NCBI RefSeq assembly: GCF_042684505.1
Contig: NZ_JBHULT010000012.1
Span: 62,001 to 126,000, forward strand
Source: Salinimicrobium flavum
GTDB lineage: Bacteria; Bacteroidota; Bacteroidia; Flavobacteriales; Flavobacteriaceae
Length of the DNA stretch: 64,000 bases
Reading direction: 5' to 3'
Of the stretch, positions 17,492 to 26,702 are shown in pieces. The first letter of the stretch is position 1; every line of letters begins with the position of its first letter. Position numbers and translations under genes: made by a program. The notes beneath the pieces were generated by a model, which saw only the letters and a list, made by a program, of their open reading frames with translations, was not told the origin of the DNA and searched no databases.

Positions 17492-18409
17492 TTATTTTTT
17501 TCTTAGTTTGATCAAAGAAGCATTTAACTCGAATCCCAGCAGCAATATATTAGAATTAATCCATATATACACCATAAGGATTAGTAAGGCACCAATTGAG
17601 CCGTATAATTCGTTATAAGCCGAAAAATTCTCAATATACAATCCAAACAGGAATGTGGTGACAATGATCAAAAATGTACTAAATAAGGCACCAACAGAAA
17701 AGAACCGGCTTAATCTTCCTTCTTTTGTCCCATAATAATACAAAGTTGCTATCGCAATATATACCATGCTCACAAAAACAATATACCTGCCAATATCAGC
17801 CCATATTACCGAATCATCTACAACCCCGAGACTTTTTAAGTCTTCTGTAAGAAAGGTAAGGTAAATGGTTACTACAACAGTAGTTAGCAATAATAGCGCC
17901 AGAATTATTGATACCCCTACAGCGATGATATACTGCCGTATGATCGATCTGTTTACACGGGTATGATAAGAAAACTCAAATCCCGTAAATACCGCATTCA
18001 CCCCATTTGCCATTAAGAAAATAGAAAGCAAAAAGACCAGGGAAAGAAGCCCTCCCCTTTTCCTGGCAGCAATGTCATAGAAGATATCATTAAAGAATCC
18101 CGTAGTTTCTGGTGGAAGCAGGGAATCGACAAAATCCAGGAACTGTATCTGGAAATCATCAATAAAATTAATAAATGGGATAAGGTTAAGAATGAACAGC
18201 AGAAACGGAAATAAGGCCATAAAGAAACTGAACGAGATCGCACTGGCCCTGGCAGAAAATGTGCCTTTGACGATCCCCGCATAAAAGATGATTGCAAGAT
18301 CATATAAGGAAAGACCTACCATTCCGGGAAGGATGATTCCTTTGGCCTTGGAAGATAACCAATGACCAATTGAATCCTTCTCTTTCTTTTTTACCTCCTC
18401 CTCGCTCAT
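17492..18409 (-). CDS. YihY/BrkB-family inner-membrane protein
   Basis: A 305-residue polytopic protein of the YihY family (once mis-called ribonuclease BN). About six membrane segments are visible, including SFSFFMALFPFLLFILNLI, LLSLVFLLSIFLMANG and the last one, GALLILMVYIWINSNILLL. The SARASAISFSFFMALFPF and LLGFELNASLIKL blocks are conserved in the family. It starts three bases after the nadC stop, so the two are co-transcribed. Physiological role unknown. Confidence 0.92.
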   Translation of the reverse strand: MSEEEVKKKEKDSIGHWLSSKAKGIILPGMVGLSLYDLAIIFYAGIVKGTFSARASAISFSFFMALFPFLLFILNLIPFINFIDDFQIQFLDFVDSLLPPETTGFFNDIFYDIAARKRGGLLSLVFLLSIFLMANGVNAVFTGFEFSYHTRVNRSIIRQYIIAVGVSIILALLLLTTVVVTIYLTFLTEDLKSLGVVDDSVIWADIGRYIVFVSMVYIAIATLYYYGTKEGRLSRFFSVGALFSTFLIIVTTFLFGLYIENFSAYNELYGSIGALLILMVYIWINSNILLLGFELNASLIKLRKK

Positions 18410-18412
18410 TAA

Positions 18413-19270
18413 CTATACTGCCTTTAGACTGAGATCAAGGTTATGCACAGAATGAGTCAATGCTCCACTGGAGATATAGTCGACCCCACATTCGGCATAA
18501 ACACGGGAAGTCTCGAGGGTGATCCCCCCGCTCGATTCTGTTTGGCATTTACCGTCTATCATAGCCACTGCCTTCCGGGTTTGTTCATAGGTAAAGTTAT
18601 CAAGCAGGATACGGTATATACTTTCTGAAGCAAGTATTTCTCTTATTTCCTCAAGATTTCGGGCTTCTACTATGATCTTTAGGTCCAGATCATTTTCCTT
18701 TAAGTAGGTTTGGGTTTTTTTAATGGCTTTTGTAATACCCCCGGCGAAATCAATATGATTGTCTTTTAACATGATCATGTCATATAATGCAAACCTATGG
18801 TTCTCCCCCCCTCCTATTTTGACCGCCCATTTTTCAATGGCCCTTATCCCCGGTGTGGTCTTTCTGGTATCAAGGATCTTTGTTTGGGTCCCTTCGAGCC
18901 TGTCAACAAATCTCCGGGTCTTTGTAGCGATGGCGCTCATTCGCTGCATTGCATTAAGAACCAGTCGTTCGGCTTTCAATATAGATCTTGATGCACCCTG
19001 AACATAAAAAACAATATCCCCTCTTTTTATACGGCTTCCGTCTTCCATAAGAACCTCCATGGTCATGGCAGGGTCTACCTTTTCGAACACCCGCCTTGCA
19101 AAATCAACTCCCGCAACTATTCCTTCATCTTTGACCAGAAGTTTAGCCTTTCCCATGGCTTCCGCAGGAATACAAGCCAATGAACTGTGATCGCCGCTAC
19201 CAATATCTTCCCTGAGGGAATTTTCAATAATTATTTCAATTTCCTTTTCAAATTGTTCTTTTGAGATCAT
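18413..19270 (-). CDS. nadC: Nicotinate-nucleotide pyrophosphorylase (carboxylating)
   Basis: Makes nicotinate mononucleotide from quinolinate and PRPP in NAD synthesis. A 285-residue homologue of full length. Active-site motifs are TRKTTPGIRAIEKWAVKIGG, HRFALYDMIMLKDNH, and the C-terminal ESSGGITLETSRVYAECGVDYIS. nadA and nadB are not in the window. It is the first gene of the likely operon with the YihY and chalcone-isomerase-like genes and is divergent from rlmH across about 50 bases. Confidence 0.97.
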   Translation of the reverse strand: MISKEQFEKEIEIIIENSLREDIGSGDHSSLACIPAEAMGKAKLLVKDEGIVAGVDFARRVFEKVDPAMTMEVLMEDGSRIKRGDIVFYVQGASRSILKAERLVLNAMQRMSAIATKTRRFVDRLEGTQTKILDTRKTTPGIRAIEKWAVKIGGGENHRFALYDMIMLKDNHIDFAGGITKAIKKTQTYLKENDLDLKIIVEARNLEEIREILASESIYRILLDNFTYEQTRKAVAMIDGKCQTESSGGITLETSRVYAECGVDYISSGALTHSVHNLDLSLKAV

Positions 19271-19320
19271 TGCAGTCCTTATTTTTGCTAAAGTTACAAA
19301 GTAAACACTAATTTAACATC

Positions 19321-19794
19321 ATGACCATTAAATTGCTGGCCATAGGAAAAACCGACGATCCCGCCCTGCAGGGACTTATCGAAACCTATGTGAAAAGACT
19401 GGAGCACTACAACAAATTTGAGCTTGAGATCATCCCCGATCTTAAAAAGACCAAAAGCCTTACCCGGGAGCAGCAAAAGGTCATGGAAGGCAAACTGATG
19501 CTCAATAAAATAACGCCCTCAGACTTCCTGGTCCTCCTGGATGAAAACGGGAAACAATATTCTTCAGAGGGATTTTCAGAATACCTCCAAAAAAGGCTTA
19601 ACAGCGGGATGAAGCAATTGATTTTTATAATAGGTGGGCCCTACGGTTTTTCCGAAGAAGTCTATGCCCGGGCCAATGGTAAATTATCCCTCTCAAAAAT
19701 GACCTTTTCACACCAGATGGTAAGACTGTTCTTTACCGAGCAGCTATACCGTGCCTTTACCATTTTAAAGAACGAACCTTATCACCATAAATAA
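19321..19794 (+). CDS. rlmH: 23S rRNA pseudouridine-1915 N3-methyltransferase
   Basis: A SPOUT-class methyltransferase that modifies 23S rRNA helix 69, 157 residues. The knotted SAM site is seen in FIIGGPYGFSEEVYARANGKLSLS. The conserved tail MTFSHQMVRLFFTEQLYRAF and NEPYHHK is diagnostic. It lies three bases before the rdgB gene, with which it is co-transcribed. Confidence 0.97.
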   Translation: MTIKLLAIGKTDDPALQGLIETYVKRLEHYNKFELEIIPDLKKTKSLTREQQKVMEGKLMLNKITPSDFLVLLDENGKQYSSEGFSEYLQKRLNSGMKQLIFIIGGPYGFSEEVYARANGKLSLSKMTFSHQMVRLFFTEQLYRAFTILKNEPYHHK

Positions 19795-19796
19795 TT

Positions 19797-20399
19797 ATGA
19801 CTTCAGAAAACTCAAAAGTCCGACTGGTCTTCGCCACCAATAATCCTAATAAGATAAGAGAAATAGGGACTCTTATTCCTCCGCATTTTGAGATCCTGTC
19901 ACTGGAGGACATTGGCTGTAAAGAAGACATCCCTGAAACAGCAGACACTATAGAAGGGAATGCTTTTCAAAAGGCAAATTACATTAAAGAAAACTATGGG
20001 TATGACTGCTTCGCAGATGATACGGGACTGGAAGTAGAGGTGCTGGATGGCGCTCCAGGTGTTCATTCTGCCCGTTATGCTGGTGAAGAAAGGAACAACG
20101 AAGCCAATATTGACCGGCTCCTGAAGGAATTAAAAGATAAAAATAACAGGGATGCCCGTTTTAAAACAGTTATCGCTTTGATCCTTGAGGGGAAGAAATA
20201 CAGTTTTACCGGAATATGTTCGGGAACTATCATTTCTGAAAGGAGAGGAAAAGAAGGATTTGGCTATGATCCTGTGTTTCAACCAGAAGGATATTCGCGC
20301 ACATTTGCAGAAATGAGCCTGAATGAAAAGTCCAAACTAAGTCATCGCGGCCGCGCAACCCGCCAATTGGTTGACTTTCTTAGCCAAAAGACCTCCTGA
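19797..20399 (+). CDS. rdgB: Non-canonical purine NTP pyrophosphatase (RdgB/HAM1)
   Basis: Hydrolyses dITP, ITP and XTP to protect DNA and RNA from deaminated purines. A 200-residue protein with the family opening LVFATNNPNKIREI, the metal and substrate loop FADDTGLEVEVLDGAPGVHS, and the C-terminal GFGYDPVFQPEGYSRTFAEM and SHRGRA. It is in the same transcription unit as rlmH. Confidence 0.97.
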   Translation: MTSENSKVRLVFATNNPNKIREIGTLIPPHFEILSLEDIGCKEDIPETADTIEGNAFQKANYIKENYGYDCFADDTGLEVEVLDGAPGVHSARYAGEERNNEANIDRLLKELKDKNNRDARFKTVIALILEGKKYSFTGICSGTIISERRGKEGFGYDPVFQPEGYSRTFAEMSLNEKSKLSHRGRATRQLVDFLSQKTS

Positions 20400-20430
20400 A
20401 TTTTTATGCTATAAGCTGCTAACTTATCCG

Positions 20431-20438
20431 TACCTTTG
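20431..20438 (+). promoter_or_regulatory. Probable -7 element of the DEAD-box helicase gene
   Basis: TACCTTTG lies 18 bases before the ATG, in the position expected for a Bacteroidota -7 box. No TTG is found 19 bases upstream, so the -33 element is weak or absent. Confidence 0.45.
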
Positions 20439-20455
20439 CCGCTTATTAGATATTT

Positions 20456-22276
20456 ATGAACAAATTTGAATTATTAGGATTGAATGACGCTTTATTACAG
20501 GCTATCGAAGACATGGGCTTCGAAAGTCCGAGTGAAGTTCAGGAAAAAGCAATCCCTATTTTATTACAGCAGGAGACCGATATGGTGGCTCTTGCCCAGA
20601 CAGGAACCGGAAAAACCGCAGCATTTGGTTTCCCGCTTATCCAGAAGATCGACACGAATAGTAAGAGAACACAAGGGCTTATTCTTTCCCCAACCCGTGA
20701 ACTTTGTTTACAGATCACCAATGAGTTAAAGAACTACTCGAAACATTTCAAAGGTCTTAATACCGTTGCCATCTATGGTGGAGCGAGTATCACAGACCAG
20801 GCGAGCCAGATAAGGAAAGGGGCACAGATCATTGTCGCCACTCCCGGGCGTATGCAGGATATGGTTAACAGGAAACTGGTAGATATATCTTCTATTGAAT
20901 ACTGCATCCTTGATGAGGCAGATGAAATGTTGAACATGGGCTTCTTTGAAGACATTACGGCAATTTTGTCTCACACACCTGCTGAAAAAAGCACCTGGTT
21001 ATTTTCGGCTACTATGCCGAAAGAAGTTTCTATCATCGCGAAGAAATTTATGCGTACTCCTGTAGAAATTACAGTAGGAACAAAAAACATGGGAACGTCA
21101 AACGTTTCCCACGAATATTATTTGGTGAATGCGAGAGATCGTTATTCAGCACTTAAACGGCTGGCAGATGCGAATCCCGATATCTTTTCGGTGATCTTTT
21201 GCCGTACAAAAAGGGATACCCAAAAGGTAGCCGAACAATTGATCGAAGACGGTTATAATGCTGCTGCCCTTCACGGGGACCTGAGCCAAAACCAGCGTGA
21301 CCTGGTGATGAAAAGTTTCCGTGCGAGACAGATCCAGATGCTGGTAGCTACAGACGTTGCTGCCCGTGGGATTGATGTTGAAGACATCACACACGTGATC
21401 AACTACCAGTTGCCCGACGAGATCGAAACTTACACTCACCGAAGCGGACGTACAGGAAGAGCCGGAAAAAGCGGAGTTTCCATGGTCATTGTCTCCAAAA
21501 GTGAAGCACGAAAGATCAAGAGTATTGAAAGGATAATAGGTCAGAAATTTGAAAGGAAAGATATTCCTGATGGTAGGGAGATCTGTGAAGTACAGCTTTT
21601 CCATCTTGCCAACGAGATCAGCAAAACTGAGATCAACCACGAGATAGACCGTTACCTTCCAAGTATCAACGAATTATTTGAAGGGCTTTCAAAAGAAGAA
21701 CTTTTGAAGAAGTTCTTCTCTGTTGAATTCACCAGGTTCTACAATTACTACAATAATGCCCAGGATCTTAACGCAAAAGTTTCAGGTGACGTAGCAGAAG
21801 ATGAAGGAGATTCAACGAGATTCTTCATCAATGTTGGCGCAAAAGATGATTTTGACTGGATGAGCCTTAAGGACTTCCTTAAAGCTACTCTTGACCTTGG
21901 AAGAGATGATGTTAACCGTGTAGAGGTCAAAGACAGTTTCTCATTTTTCAATGTACCCAGCGAAAAAGCTAATGAAGTTCTTGCCATTTTTGAAGACTTT
22001 AAACTTCACGGCCGCAACATTAATGTGGAGGTGACGAAGAAGAGCTCAGGAAAGGACCGCGGAAGAAAAAAGAGCTTTAGAGGTGATGATGACCGTAAAG
22101 GTCGCAGCTTCGATAAACCATCTGGCGGGAGAAGTAAAAGAAGATCATCAGATGCACCCTCAGGAGGCCGAAGAAGATCCTCTGATGACGGAGGTGCTGG
22201 AAACAAAAGCAAAAAAAGCGGAGGAAGAAGCAATAGTATTGCAAGCTCAATCAACAGGCGACGTTCAAAAAAATAA
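20456..22276 (+). CDS. DEAD-box RNA helicase (DeaD/CsdA-like)
   Basis: An ATP-dependent RNA helicase, 606 residues. The core has the Q motif (GFESPSEVQEKAIP), AQTGTGKT, PTRELC, the DEAD box (CILDEADEMLNMG), SAT, and the second-domain motifs VATDVAARGIDV and HRSGRTGRAG. A DbpA/CsdA-like RRM-type domain follows at about 470-535. The tail (about 540-606) is a basic, serine-, glycine- and arginine-rich low-complexity region typical of CsdA-like helicases of ribosome assembly and cold response. Transcribed as one gene; the leader is only about 12 bases if the -7 box is right. Confidence 0.95.
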   Translation: MNKFELLGLNDALLQAIEDMGFESPSEVQEKAIPILLQQETDMVALAQTGTGKTAAFGFPLIQKIDTNSKRTQGLILSPTRELCLQITNELKNYSKHFKGLNTVAIYGGASITDQASQIRKGAQIIVATPGRMQDMVNRKLVDISSIEYCILDEADEMLNMGFFEDITAILSHTPAEKSTWLFSATMPKEVSIIAKKFMRTPVEITVGTKNMGTSNVSHEYYLVNARDRYSALKRLADANPDIFSVIFCRTKRDTQKVAEQLIEDGYNAAALHGDLSQNQRDLVMKSFRARQIQMLVATDVAARGIDVEDITHVINYQLPDEIETYTHRSGRTGRAGKSGVSMVIVSKSEARKIKSIERIIGQKFERKDIPDGREICEVQLFHLANEISKTEINHEIDRYLPSINELFEGLSKEELLKKFFSVEFTRFYNYYNNAQDLNAKVSGDVAEDEGDSTRFFINVGAKDDFDWMSLKDFLKATLDLGRDDVNRVEVKDSFSFFNVPSEKANEVLAIFEDFKLHGRNINVEVTKKSSGKDRGRKKSFRGDDDRKGRSFDKPSGGRSKRRSSDAPSGGRRRSSDDGGAGNKSKKSGGRSNSIASSINRRRSKK

Positions 22277-22333
22277 GGCCTGAAAGCAGTTTGGTACAGT
22301 TTTTAGGAACTATAATGCATCCTAACGAATAGC

Positions 22334-23092
22334 ATGAAACATTTTTTCGCCCCTCTTTTTTTCCTCATTGGTTTTCTGTCTTATGGGCAGGATACCACCA
22401 CTGTGGTTACCGGAAAGGTTCTGAATGCAGCCAATGATATCCCTATTGAAAATGCACACATCGTGAATTTGAATCAGGTGAAAGGGGCTATCACCTCTCC
22501 TGAAGGGGATTTTGAGATTCCGGCTGCCGTAAATGATACCTTATATTTCTCTTATCTTGGATTCAAACCAATTCGGGTGAGGGTGACCAATGACTGGTTA
22601 AAATACGGAGTGGTAAAAGTGAAGATGACCGAACTGGGGATAGCTCTTGAAGAAGTGGTGGTGAGCCCCATTCAATTGACAGGTTACCTGGAGATAGATG
22701 CCAAGAACATTCCTATTTACGAGAATTACCGATACAGTATTTCGGGACTGGATAAAGGTTATGAAGGGGGTGACAGGAGCCCGGGCGCAGTTTCAAAGGT
22801 ACTGGGCGCCGTGTTTAACCCTGCAGATGCCCTTTATAATATCTTCGGAAAGCAACCTAAACAAATGAGGAAGCTACGGGAAATGAAACAGGATGACGAG
22901 ATAAGACAACTTCTGCAAAGTAAGTTTGACCGTCAAACCCTTATGGCTGTATTACAAATTGACAGGATGGATATTGATGAAGTGCTTAGAAGGTGTAATT
23001 ACTCCAAAGACTTTATAAATTCTGCCAATGATCTGCAGATCCTTGATGCCATGAGTGGCTGTTACGAAGAATACAAGGTACTTAACAGGTAA
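22334..23092 (+). CDS. Secreted carboxypeptidase-like regulatory-domain protein
   Basis: A 252-residue protein with a signal peptide (MKHFFAPLFFLIGFLSYGQ) and an N-terminal CarboxypepD_reg-like domain (about 22-105: VVTGKVLNAANDIPIENAHIVNLN, SPEGDFEIPAAVNDTLYFSYLGFKP, broken into blocks). This domain normally precedes TonB receptors. Here it is followed instead by a helical region of about 140 residues ending YCR-free at KVLNR. The cellular partner is unknown. Common in Flavobacteriaceae as a stand-alone gene; a terminator follows. Confidence 0.85.
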   Translation: MKHFFAPLFFLIGFLSYGQDTTTVVTGKVLNAANDIPIENAHIVNLNQVKGAITSPEGDFEIPAAVNDTLYFSYLGFKPIRVRVTNDWLKYGVVKVKMTELGIALEEVVVSPIQLTGYLEIDAKNIPIYENYRYSISGLDKGYEGGDRSPGAVSKVLGAVFNPADALYNIFGKQPKQMRKLREMKQDDEIRQLLQSKFDRQTLMAVLQIDRMDIDEVLRRCNYSKDFINSANDLQILDAMSGCYEEYKVLNR

Positions 23093-23112
23093 TCGTTCCT
23101 GTGACAAAAATA

Positions 23113-23145
23113 TGATCCGGTAGTGAAAGCTTCCGGATTTTTTTA
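23113..23145 (+). terminator. Terminator after the carboxypeptidase-regulatory-like gene
   Basis: ATCCGG, a 12-base loop and CCGGAT are followed by seven T. Confidence 0.75.
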
Positions 23146-23202
23146 TTCAATTTTTTTCAACTTTCGAATGGTAAATTTGAGGTCCGGTAACCATTAAAGG
23201 TA

Positions 23203-23733
23203 TTAAGACTTTTTCTCAAGCAGGTTCTTGAGATTCTCAAGGCCGGCTTCAAAATCTTTACCCAGAGCCCGGTCCATTCCGTAGAAAAGCATCATGACCG
23301 ATGCGGGGAATTTATGAGTACCCCTTACTCCCCAAACCATTTTGGTGCGGTTTGGCTCCACTTCCTTTACCGCCATATAATTCATGGAAAGTGATTTGTA
23401 AGGCCGTAGAAACAACAGTTGGGTCTCCAGCAACTTTCCCTCCCTCACTTTGGTTATCTTTTGGATACCTTCAACAGTATTGGTTCCTTTCCAGTAAGAT
23501 GAAGCGCCTTCTTTCCCGTCTTCTCCCTTGAATTTAATGAGATATTGTGGGTCATTCAGGAACCAGGGCATCCATAAAGGCTGCTTTTTAAGCTGTCTTA
23601 TAAAAGCATAAACTTCTGCCTTGGGCTTGTTGATAACCACCGTTCTGCTTAGGTCGTATTCTTTCCGGGACCAGGCATGGAGAAAGGCTACGAAAGTGAT
23701 AAGCCCAATAATAACATAAAAGAAAAGCGTCAT
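23203..23733 (-). CDS. Membrane-anchored SRPBCC (polyketide-cyclase-like) protein
   Basis: A 176-residue protein. One N-terminal membrane segment (LFFYVIIGLITFVAFLHAW) is followed by a START/SRPBCC domain beginning DLSRTVVINKPKAEVYAFIRQ. The typical strands KGTNTVEGIQKIT and TKMVWGVRGTHKFP follow. Proteins of this type are annotated as polyketide cyclase/dehydrase but lack proven enzymatic function. It faces inward or outward from the membrane; the direction cannot be told. Transcribed towards the convergent terminator at 23113-23145. Confidence 0.85.
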   Translation of the reverse strand: MTLFFYVIIGLITFVAFLHAWSRKEYDLSRTVVINKPKAEVYAFIRQLKKQPLWMPWFLNDPQYLIKFKGEDGKEGASSYWKGTNTVEGIQKITKVREGKLLETQLLFLRPYKSLSMNYMAVKEVEPNRTKMVWGVRGTHKFPASVMMLFYGMDRALGKDFEAGLENLKNLLEKKS

Positions 23734-23766
23734 ACCTTTTTCTAAACGGGTTCTAAATGTAATTAA

Positions 23767-24423
23767 TTAATGTGATGCCTGAAAGCGTCTGATAATTTCC
23801 TCTGAATTTTTTATGGTCTTCTTTGCCCACTCCATTCTCTTAAAGAATTTTTCATCTTCAGATAACTGCCAGTTCACATTACTTCTTCTTAATCTGAAGG
23901 TTATCTCCTGTAAAATGATCGCTGCTGAAACTGATATGTTCAAACTTTCGGTAAATCCGTACATGGGAATTTGAATGAATTCATCGGCTTTTTCCATAAC
24001 TTCTTCTGAAAGTCCGTCTGTTTCTGTTCCAAAGAAAAGAGCCGCGGGTCTTGTGATGTCAAAATCCTGAAGCGGAATCCCCCGATGCGGCGAGGTAGCT
24101 ACTATTCTGTAATCTTTATGCCTTAGATCGGCAAGACAAGCCTCTGAGGAATTATAACGGTTAATATCCACCCACTTCTGTGCCCCCATGGCGATCTCGC
24201 GGTCAATTTTTTTCACATTCACCTCTTCGACCACATGGATATTCTGTATTCCAAAAACGTCGCAACTTCTTATTACCGCACTGGTATTGTGAAGCTGGTA
24301 AACATCTTGAGTAGCCACGGTAATATGGTTCGTTCTCTGCTCAACTACCTTTTTAAAAAGCTCCTGTCTTCTAGGTGTAAGAAATGATTCCAGGTATTCG
24401 AGCAGTTGGGGGTTCAGGTCCAT
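23767..24423 (-). CDS. trmH: SpoU/TrmH-family RNA 2'-O-methyltransferase
   Basis: A 218-residue SPOUT methyltransferase. The three motifs are NTSAVIRSCDVFG (about 46-58), AALFFGTETDGLS (about 128) and IPMYGFTESLNISVSAAIIL (about 152), which form the SAM-binding knot. The long helical N terminus and C-terminal tail are like TrmH, which methylates G18 of tRNA. The absence of an extra substrate domain rules out RlmB. Divergent from the sirtuin gene. Confidence 0.9.
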   Translation of the reverse strand: MDLNPQLLEYLESFLTPRRQELFKKVVEQRTNHITVATQDVYQLHNTSAVIRSCDVFGIQNIHVVEEVNVKKIDREIAMGAQKWVDINRYNSSEACLADLRHKDYRIVATSPHRGIPLQDFDITRPAALFFGTETDGLSEEVMEKADEFIQIPMYGFTESLNISVSAAIILQEITFRLRRSNVNWQLSEDEKFFKRMEWAKKTIKNSEEIIRRFQASH

Positions 24424-24542
24424 GTCGCAAAAATATGAAATCTGCCTGAATAAAGGCTGTATCCTGCCCCCATATAGTGGTCATTGCTGCTATGATTTTT
24501 CAAAAATTTTACTTACATTTTTCTCTACAAATTCTACAGAAA

Positions 24543-25226
24543 ATGAAAAAAATTGTGGTTCTCACCGGTGCGGGTGTAAGTGCAGAAAGCGGCATCAATA
24601 CCTTTAGGGATGCTAACGGCCTCTGGGAAGGCCATGACGTGATGGATGTTGCGACCCCAATGGGGTGGGAACGAAATCAGGAAATGGTATTGGATTTCTA
24701 CAACCAACGCCGCAGGCAGTTAAAAGAAGTACAACCCAATCCTGCCCACAATGCACTTAAGGCATTGGAGGAAAAATACGAGGTCCATATCATAACCCAA
24801 AATGTAGATGACCTGCATGAAAGAGCCGGAAGCAGGAATGTGGTGCACCTGCACGGAGAACTCAATAAAGCCCGCAGCACTTTTGATGAGAACCTGGTCA
24901 TGGACTGGGAAGGGGACATCAAACCCGGTGACTTCTGTGAGCACAACCACCAGTTGAGGCCTCATGTGGTATGGTTTGGAGAGGCGGTCCCTATGATGGA
25001 AAAGGCCATAGATATTACTTCGGAAGCTGATATCCTTATAATAATAGGTACTTCCATGCAGGTATATCCTGCAGCCGGACTCATAGATTTTATCAGGGAA
25101 GGTACCCCGGTATATTTCATTGATCCAAAACCCTCAGTTGCGGAAAATAAAAATCTGAAGGTTTTTTCTGAAAAGGCTTCAGTAGGCGTTCCCAGGTTGG
25201 TAGAGAAGCTTTTGGAGCAGGAATGA
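24543..25226 (+). CDS. cobB: NAD-dependent protein deacylase, sirtuin class III
   Basis: Removes acyl groups from lysines using NAD. About 227 residues from the ATG at 24543 (MKKIVVLTGAGVSAESGI); the open frame extends 22 codons further upstream without family similarity. Motifs are GAGVSAESGINTFRD, TQNVDDLHERAG and the catalytic H104 in HLHGEL. Y53 and R56 (DFYNQRR) are the class III pair that favours succinyl or malonyl groups. Odd point: the region that usually holds four zinc cysteines (about 110-140) has only C132, so structural zinc is probably not bound. Confidence 0.93.
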   Translation: MKKIVVLTGAGVSAESGINTFRDANGLWEGHDVMDVATPMGWERNQEMVLDFYNQRRRQLKEVQPNPAHNALKALEEKYEVHIITQNVDDLHERAGSRNVVHLHGELNKARSTFDENLVMDWEGDIKPGDFCEHNHQLRPHVVWFGEAVPMMEKAIDITSEADILIIIGTSMQVYPAAGLIDFIREGTPVYFIDPKPSVAENKNLKVFSEKASVGVPRLVEKLLEQE

Positions 25227-25256
25227 TCTCACCGGAGTATTACCGGAAAAATAAGC

Positions 25257-25287
25257 TTTTGCAGATTGACCTGAAGCTGTATCTTTA
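25257..25287 (+). promoter_or_regulatory. Probable promoter of purB
   Basis: TTTTG at 25257-25261 and TATCTTTA at 25280-25287, 18 bases apart. The -7 element ends in A instead of G. It lies 25 bases before the purB ATG. Confidence 0.5.
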
Positions 25288-25312
25288 CCCTTTAATTCTA
25301 TAAAAGAGACCA

Positions 25313-26650
25313 ATGACGGCCCTGCAAGCTATTTCCCCTATTGACGGTAGGTATTACGAAAAAACAAAAGGACTCATCTCCTACTTTAGTGAGGAAGCCC
25401 TTATCAGGTATCGGGTGAAGGTTGAAATTGAGTATTTCATCGCACTCTGGAAACTGGGACTTCCGCAGTTAAAAAAGGTAGATCCCGCTGTCTTTCCAAA
25501 ACTCAGGGATATTTATAAAGATTTCTCATTAGAAGAGGCCCGGGAGGTCAAAGAGATCGAAAAGGTTACCAATCACGACGTAAAAGCTGTTGAATATTTC
25601 ATCAAAGACAGGTTTGAAAAACTGGATTTGTCTGACTATAAAGAATTTATACATTTTGGGCTTACTTCCCAAGATATTAACAACACAGCGGTTCCTTTAA
25701 GCATCAAGGATGCTATGGCAAAGGTATACCTTCCTGCACTTGATGAACTTGTAAATAAATTGAATGAGCTTTCAACTGACTGGGAGAGTATCCCCATGTT
25801 AGCCCGTACCCATGGACAACCTGCCTCTCCTACCCGCTTAGGTAAGGAGATCAAAGTTTTTGTAATAAGGCTTCAGGAACAAATGAAATTTTTAGCCAAA
25901 ATTCCTTTTGCCGCTAAATTTGGCGGTGCCACAGGGAATTTCAATGCCCATAAAGTTGCCTATCCACTTATAGACTGGAAGAAATTTGGGACAGATTATG
26001 TGGAGGGAACCCTGGGATTATACCATTCCTTTCCTACCACCCAGATCGAACATTACGATCATATGGCTTCTCTTTTTGATGCCTTGAAAAGGATCAACAC
26101 CATCATTCTAGACCTTGATAAGGATATCTGGTCTTATGTATCTATGGATTATTTCAAACAAAGGATCAAAAAGGGGGAAGTTGGATCCTCGGCTATGCCG
26201 CATAAAGTGAATCCAATTGATTTTGAGAACAGCGAAGGGAACCTGGGGATTGCTAATGCCCTTTTTGAACATCTTGCTGCCAAACTTCCGGTTAGTAGAT
26301 TACAGCGGGATTTAACGGACAGTACAGTTCTAAGGAGCATAGGAGTACCTTTTGGGCATACCCTCATTGGTTTTGCTTCCACTCTTAAAGGTTTGAATAA
26401 ATTGTTGCTGAATGAAGCCAAAATTGATGCCGATCTGGAAAATAACTGGGCTGTAGTGGCAGAAGCCATTCAAACCATATTGAGAAGAGAGGCTTATCCG
26501 CAGCCGTATGAAGCGCTTAAAGGTCTTACCCGTACCAACGAAACGATCAATAAAGAAAGTATTTCAAAATTCATCGATCAGCTGGATGTTTCCGAAGAAA
26601 TAAAACAGGAACTCAAGATGATCACTCCACAGAATTACACGGGGATATAA
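25313..26650 (+). CDS. purB: Adenylosuccinate lyase
   Basis: Acts twice in purine synthesis, cleaving SAICAR and adenylosuccinate to release fumarate. A 445-residue member of the fumarase/aspartase superfamily. The signature loop GSSAMPHKVNPIDFEN (about 283) and the conserved THGQPASPTRLGKE (about 164) and TSQDINNTAVP (about 115) are clear. A single-gene unit with its own promoter and terminator. Confidence 0.97.
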   Translation: MTALQAISPIDGRYYEKTKGLISYFSEEALIRYRVKVEIEYFIALWKLGLPQLKKVDPAVFPKLRDIYKDFSLEEAREVKEIEKVTNHDVKAVEYFIKDRFEKLDLSDYKEFIHFGLTSQDINNTAVPLSIKDAMAKVYLPALDELVNKLNELSTDWESIPMLARTHGQPASPTRLGKEIKVFVIRLQEQMKFLAKIPFAAKFGGATGNFNAHKVAYPLIDWKKFGTDYVEGTLGLYHSFPTTQIEHYDHMASLFDALKRINTIILDLDKDIWSYVSMDYFKQRIKKGEVGSSAMPHKVNPIDFENSEGNLGIANALFEHLAAKLPVSRLQRDLTDSTVLRSIGVPFGHTLIGFASTLKGLNKLLLNEAKIDADLENNWAVVAEAIQTILRREAYPQPYEALKGLTRTNETINKESISKFIDQLDVSEEIKQELKMITPQNYTGI

Positions 26651-26652
26651 AA

Positions 26653-26687
26653 AAAGGCTGTTAAAATTTGAACAGCCTTTGATTTTT
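26653..26687. terminator. Terminator between purB and the DUF4252 operon
   Basis: AAAGGCTGTT, a loop and AACAGCCTTT are followed by GATTTTT on the plus strand. The A run on the left gives a T run for the minus strand, so it can serve the convergent DUF4252 operon too. Confidence 0.82.
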
Positions 26688-26702
26688 CTTTTTCAATAAG
26701 AT

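Noticed and set aside
17492..18409. Ribonuclease BN
   Set aside because: The YihY family was once annotated this way, but the protein is a polytopic membrane protein without nuclease motifs.
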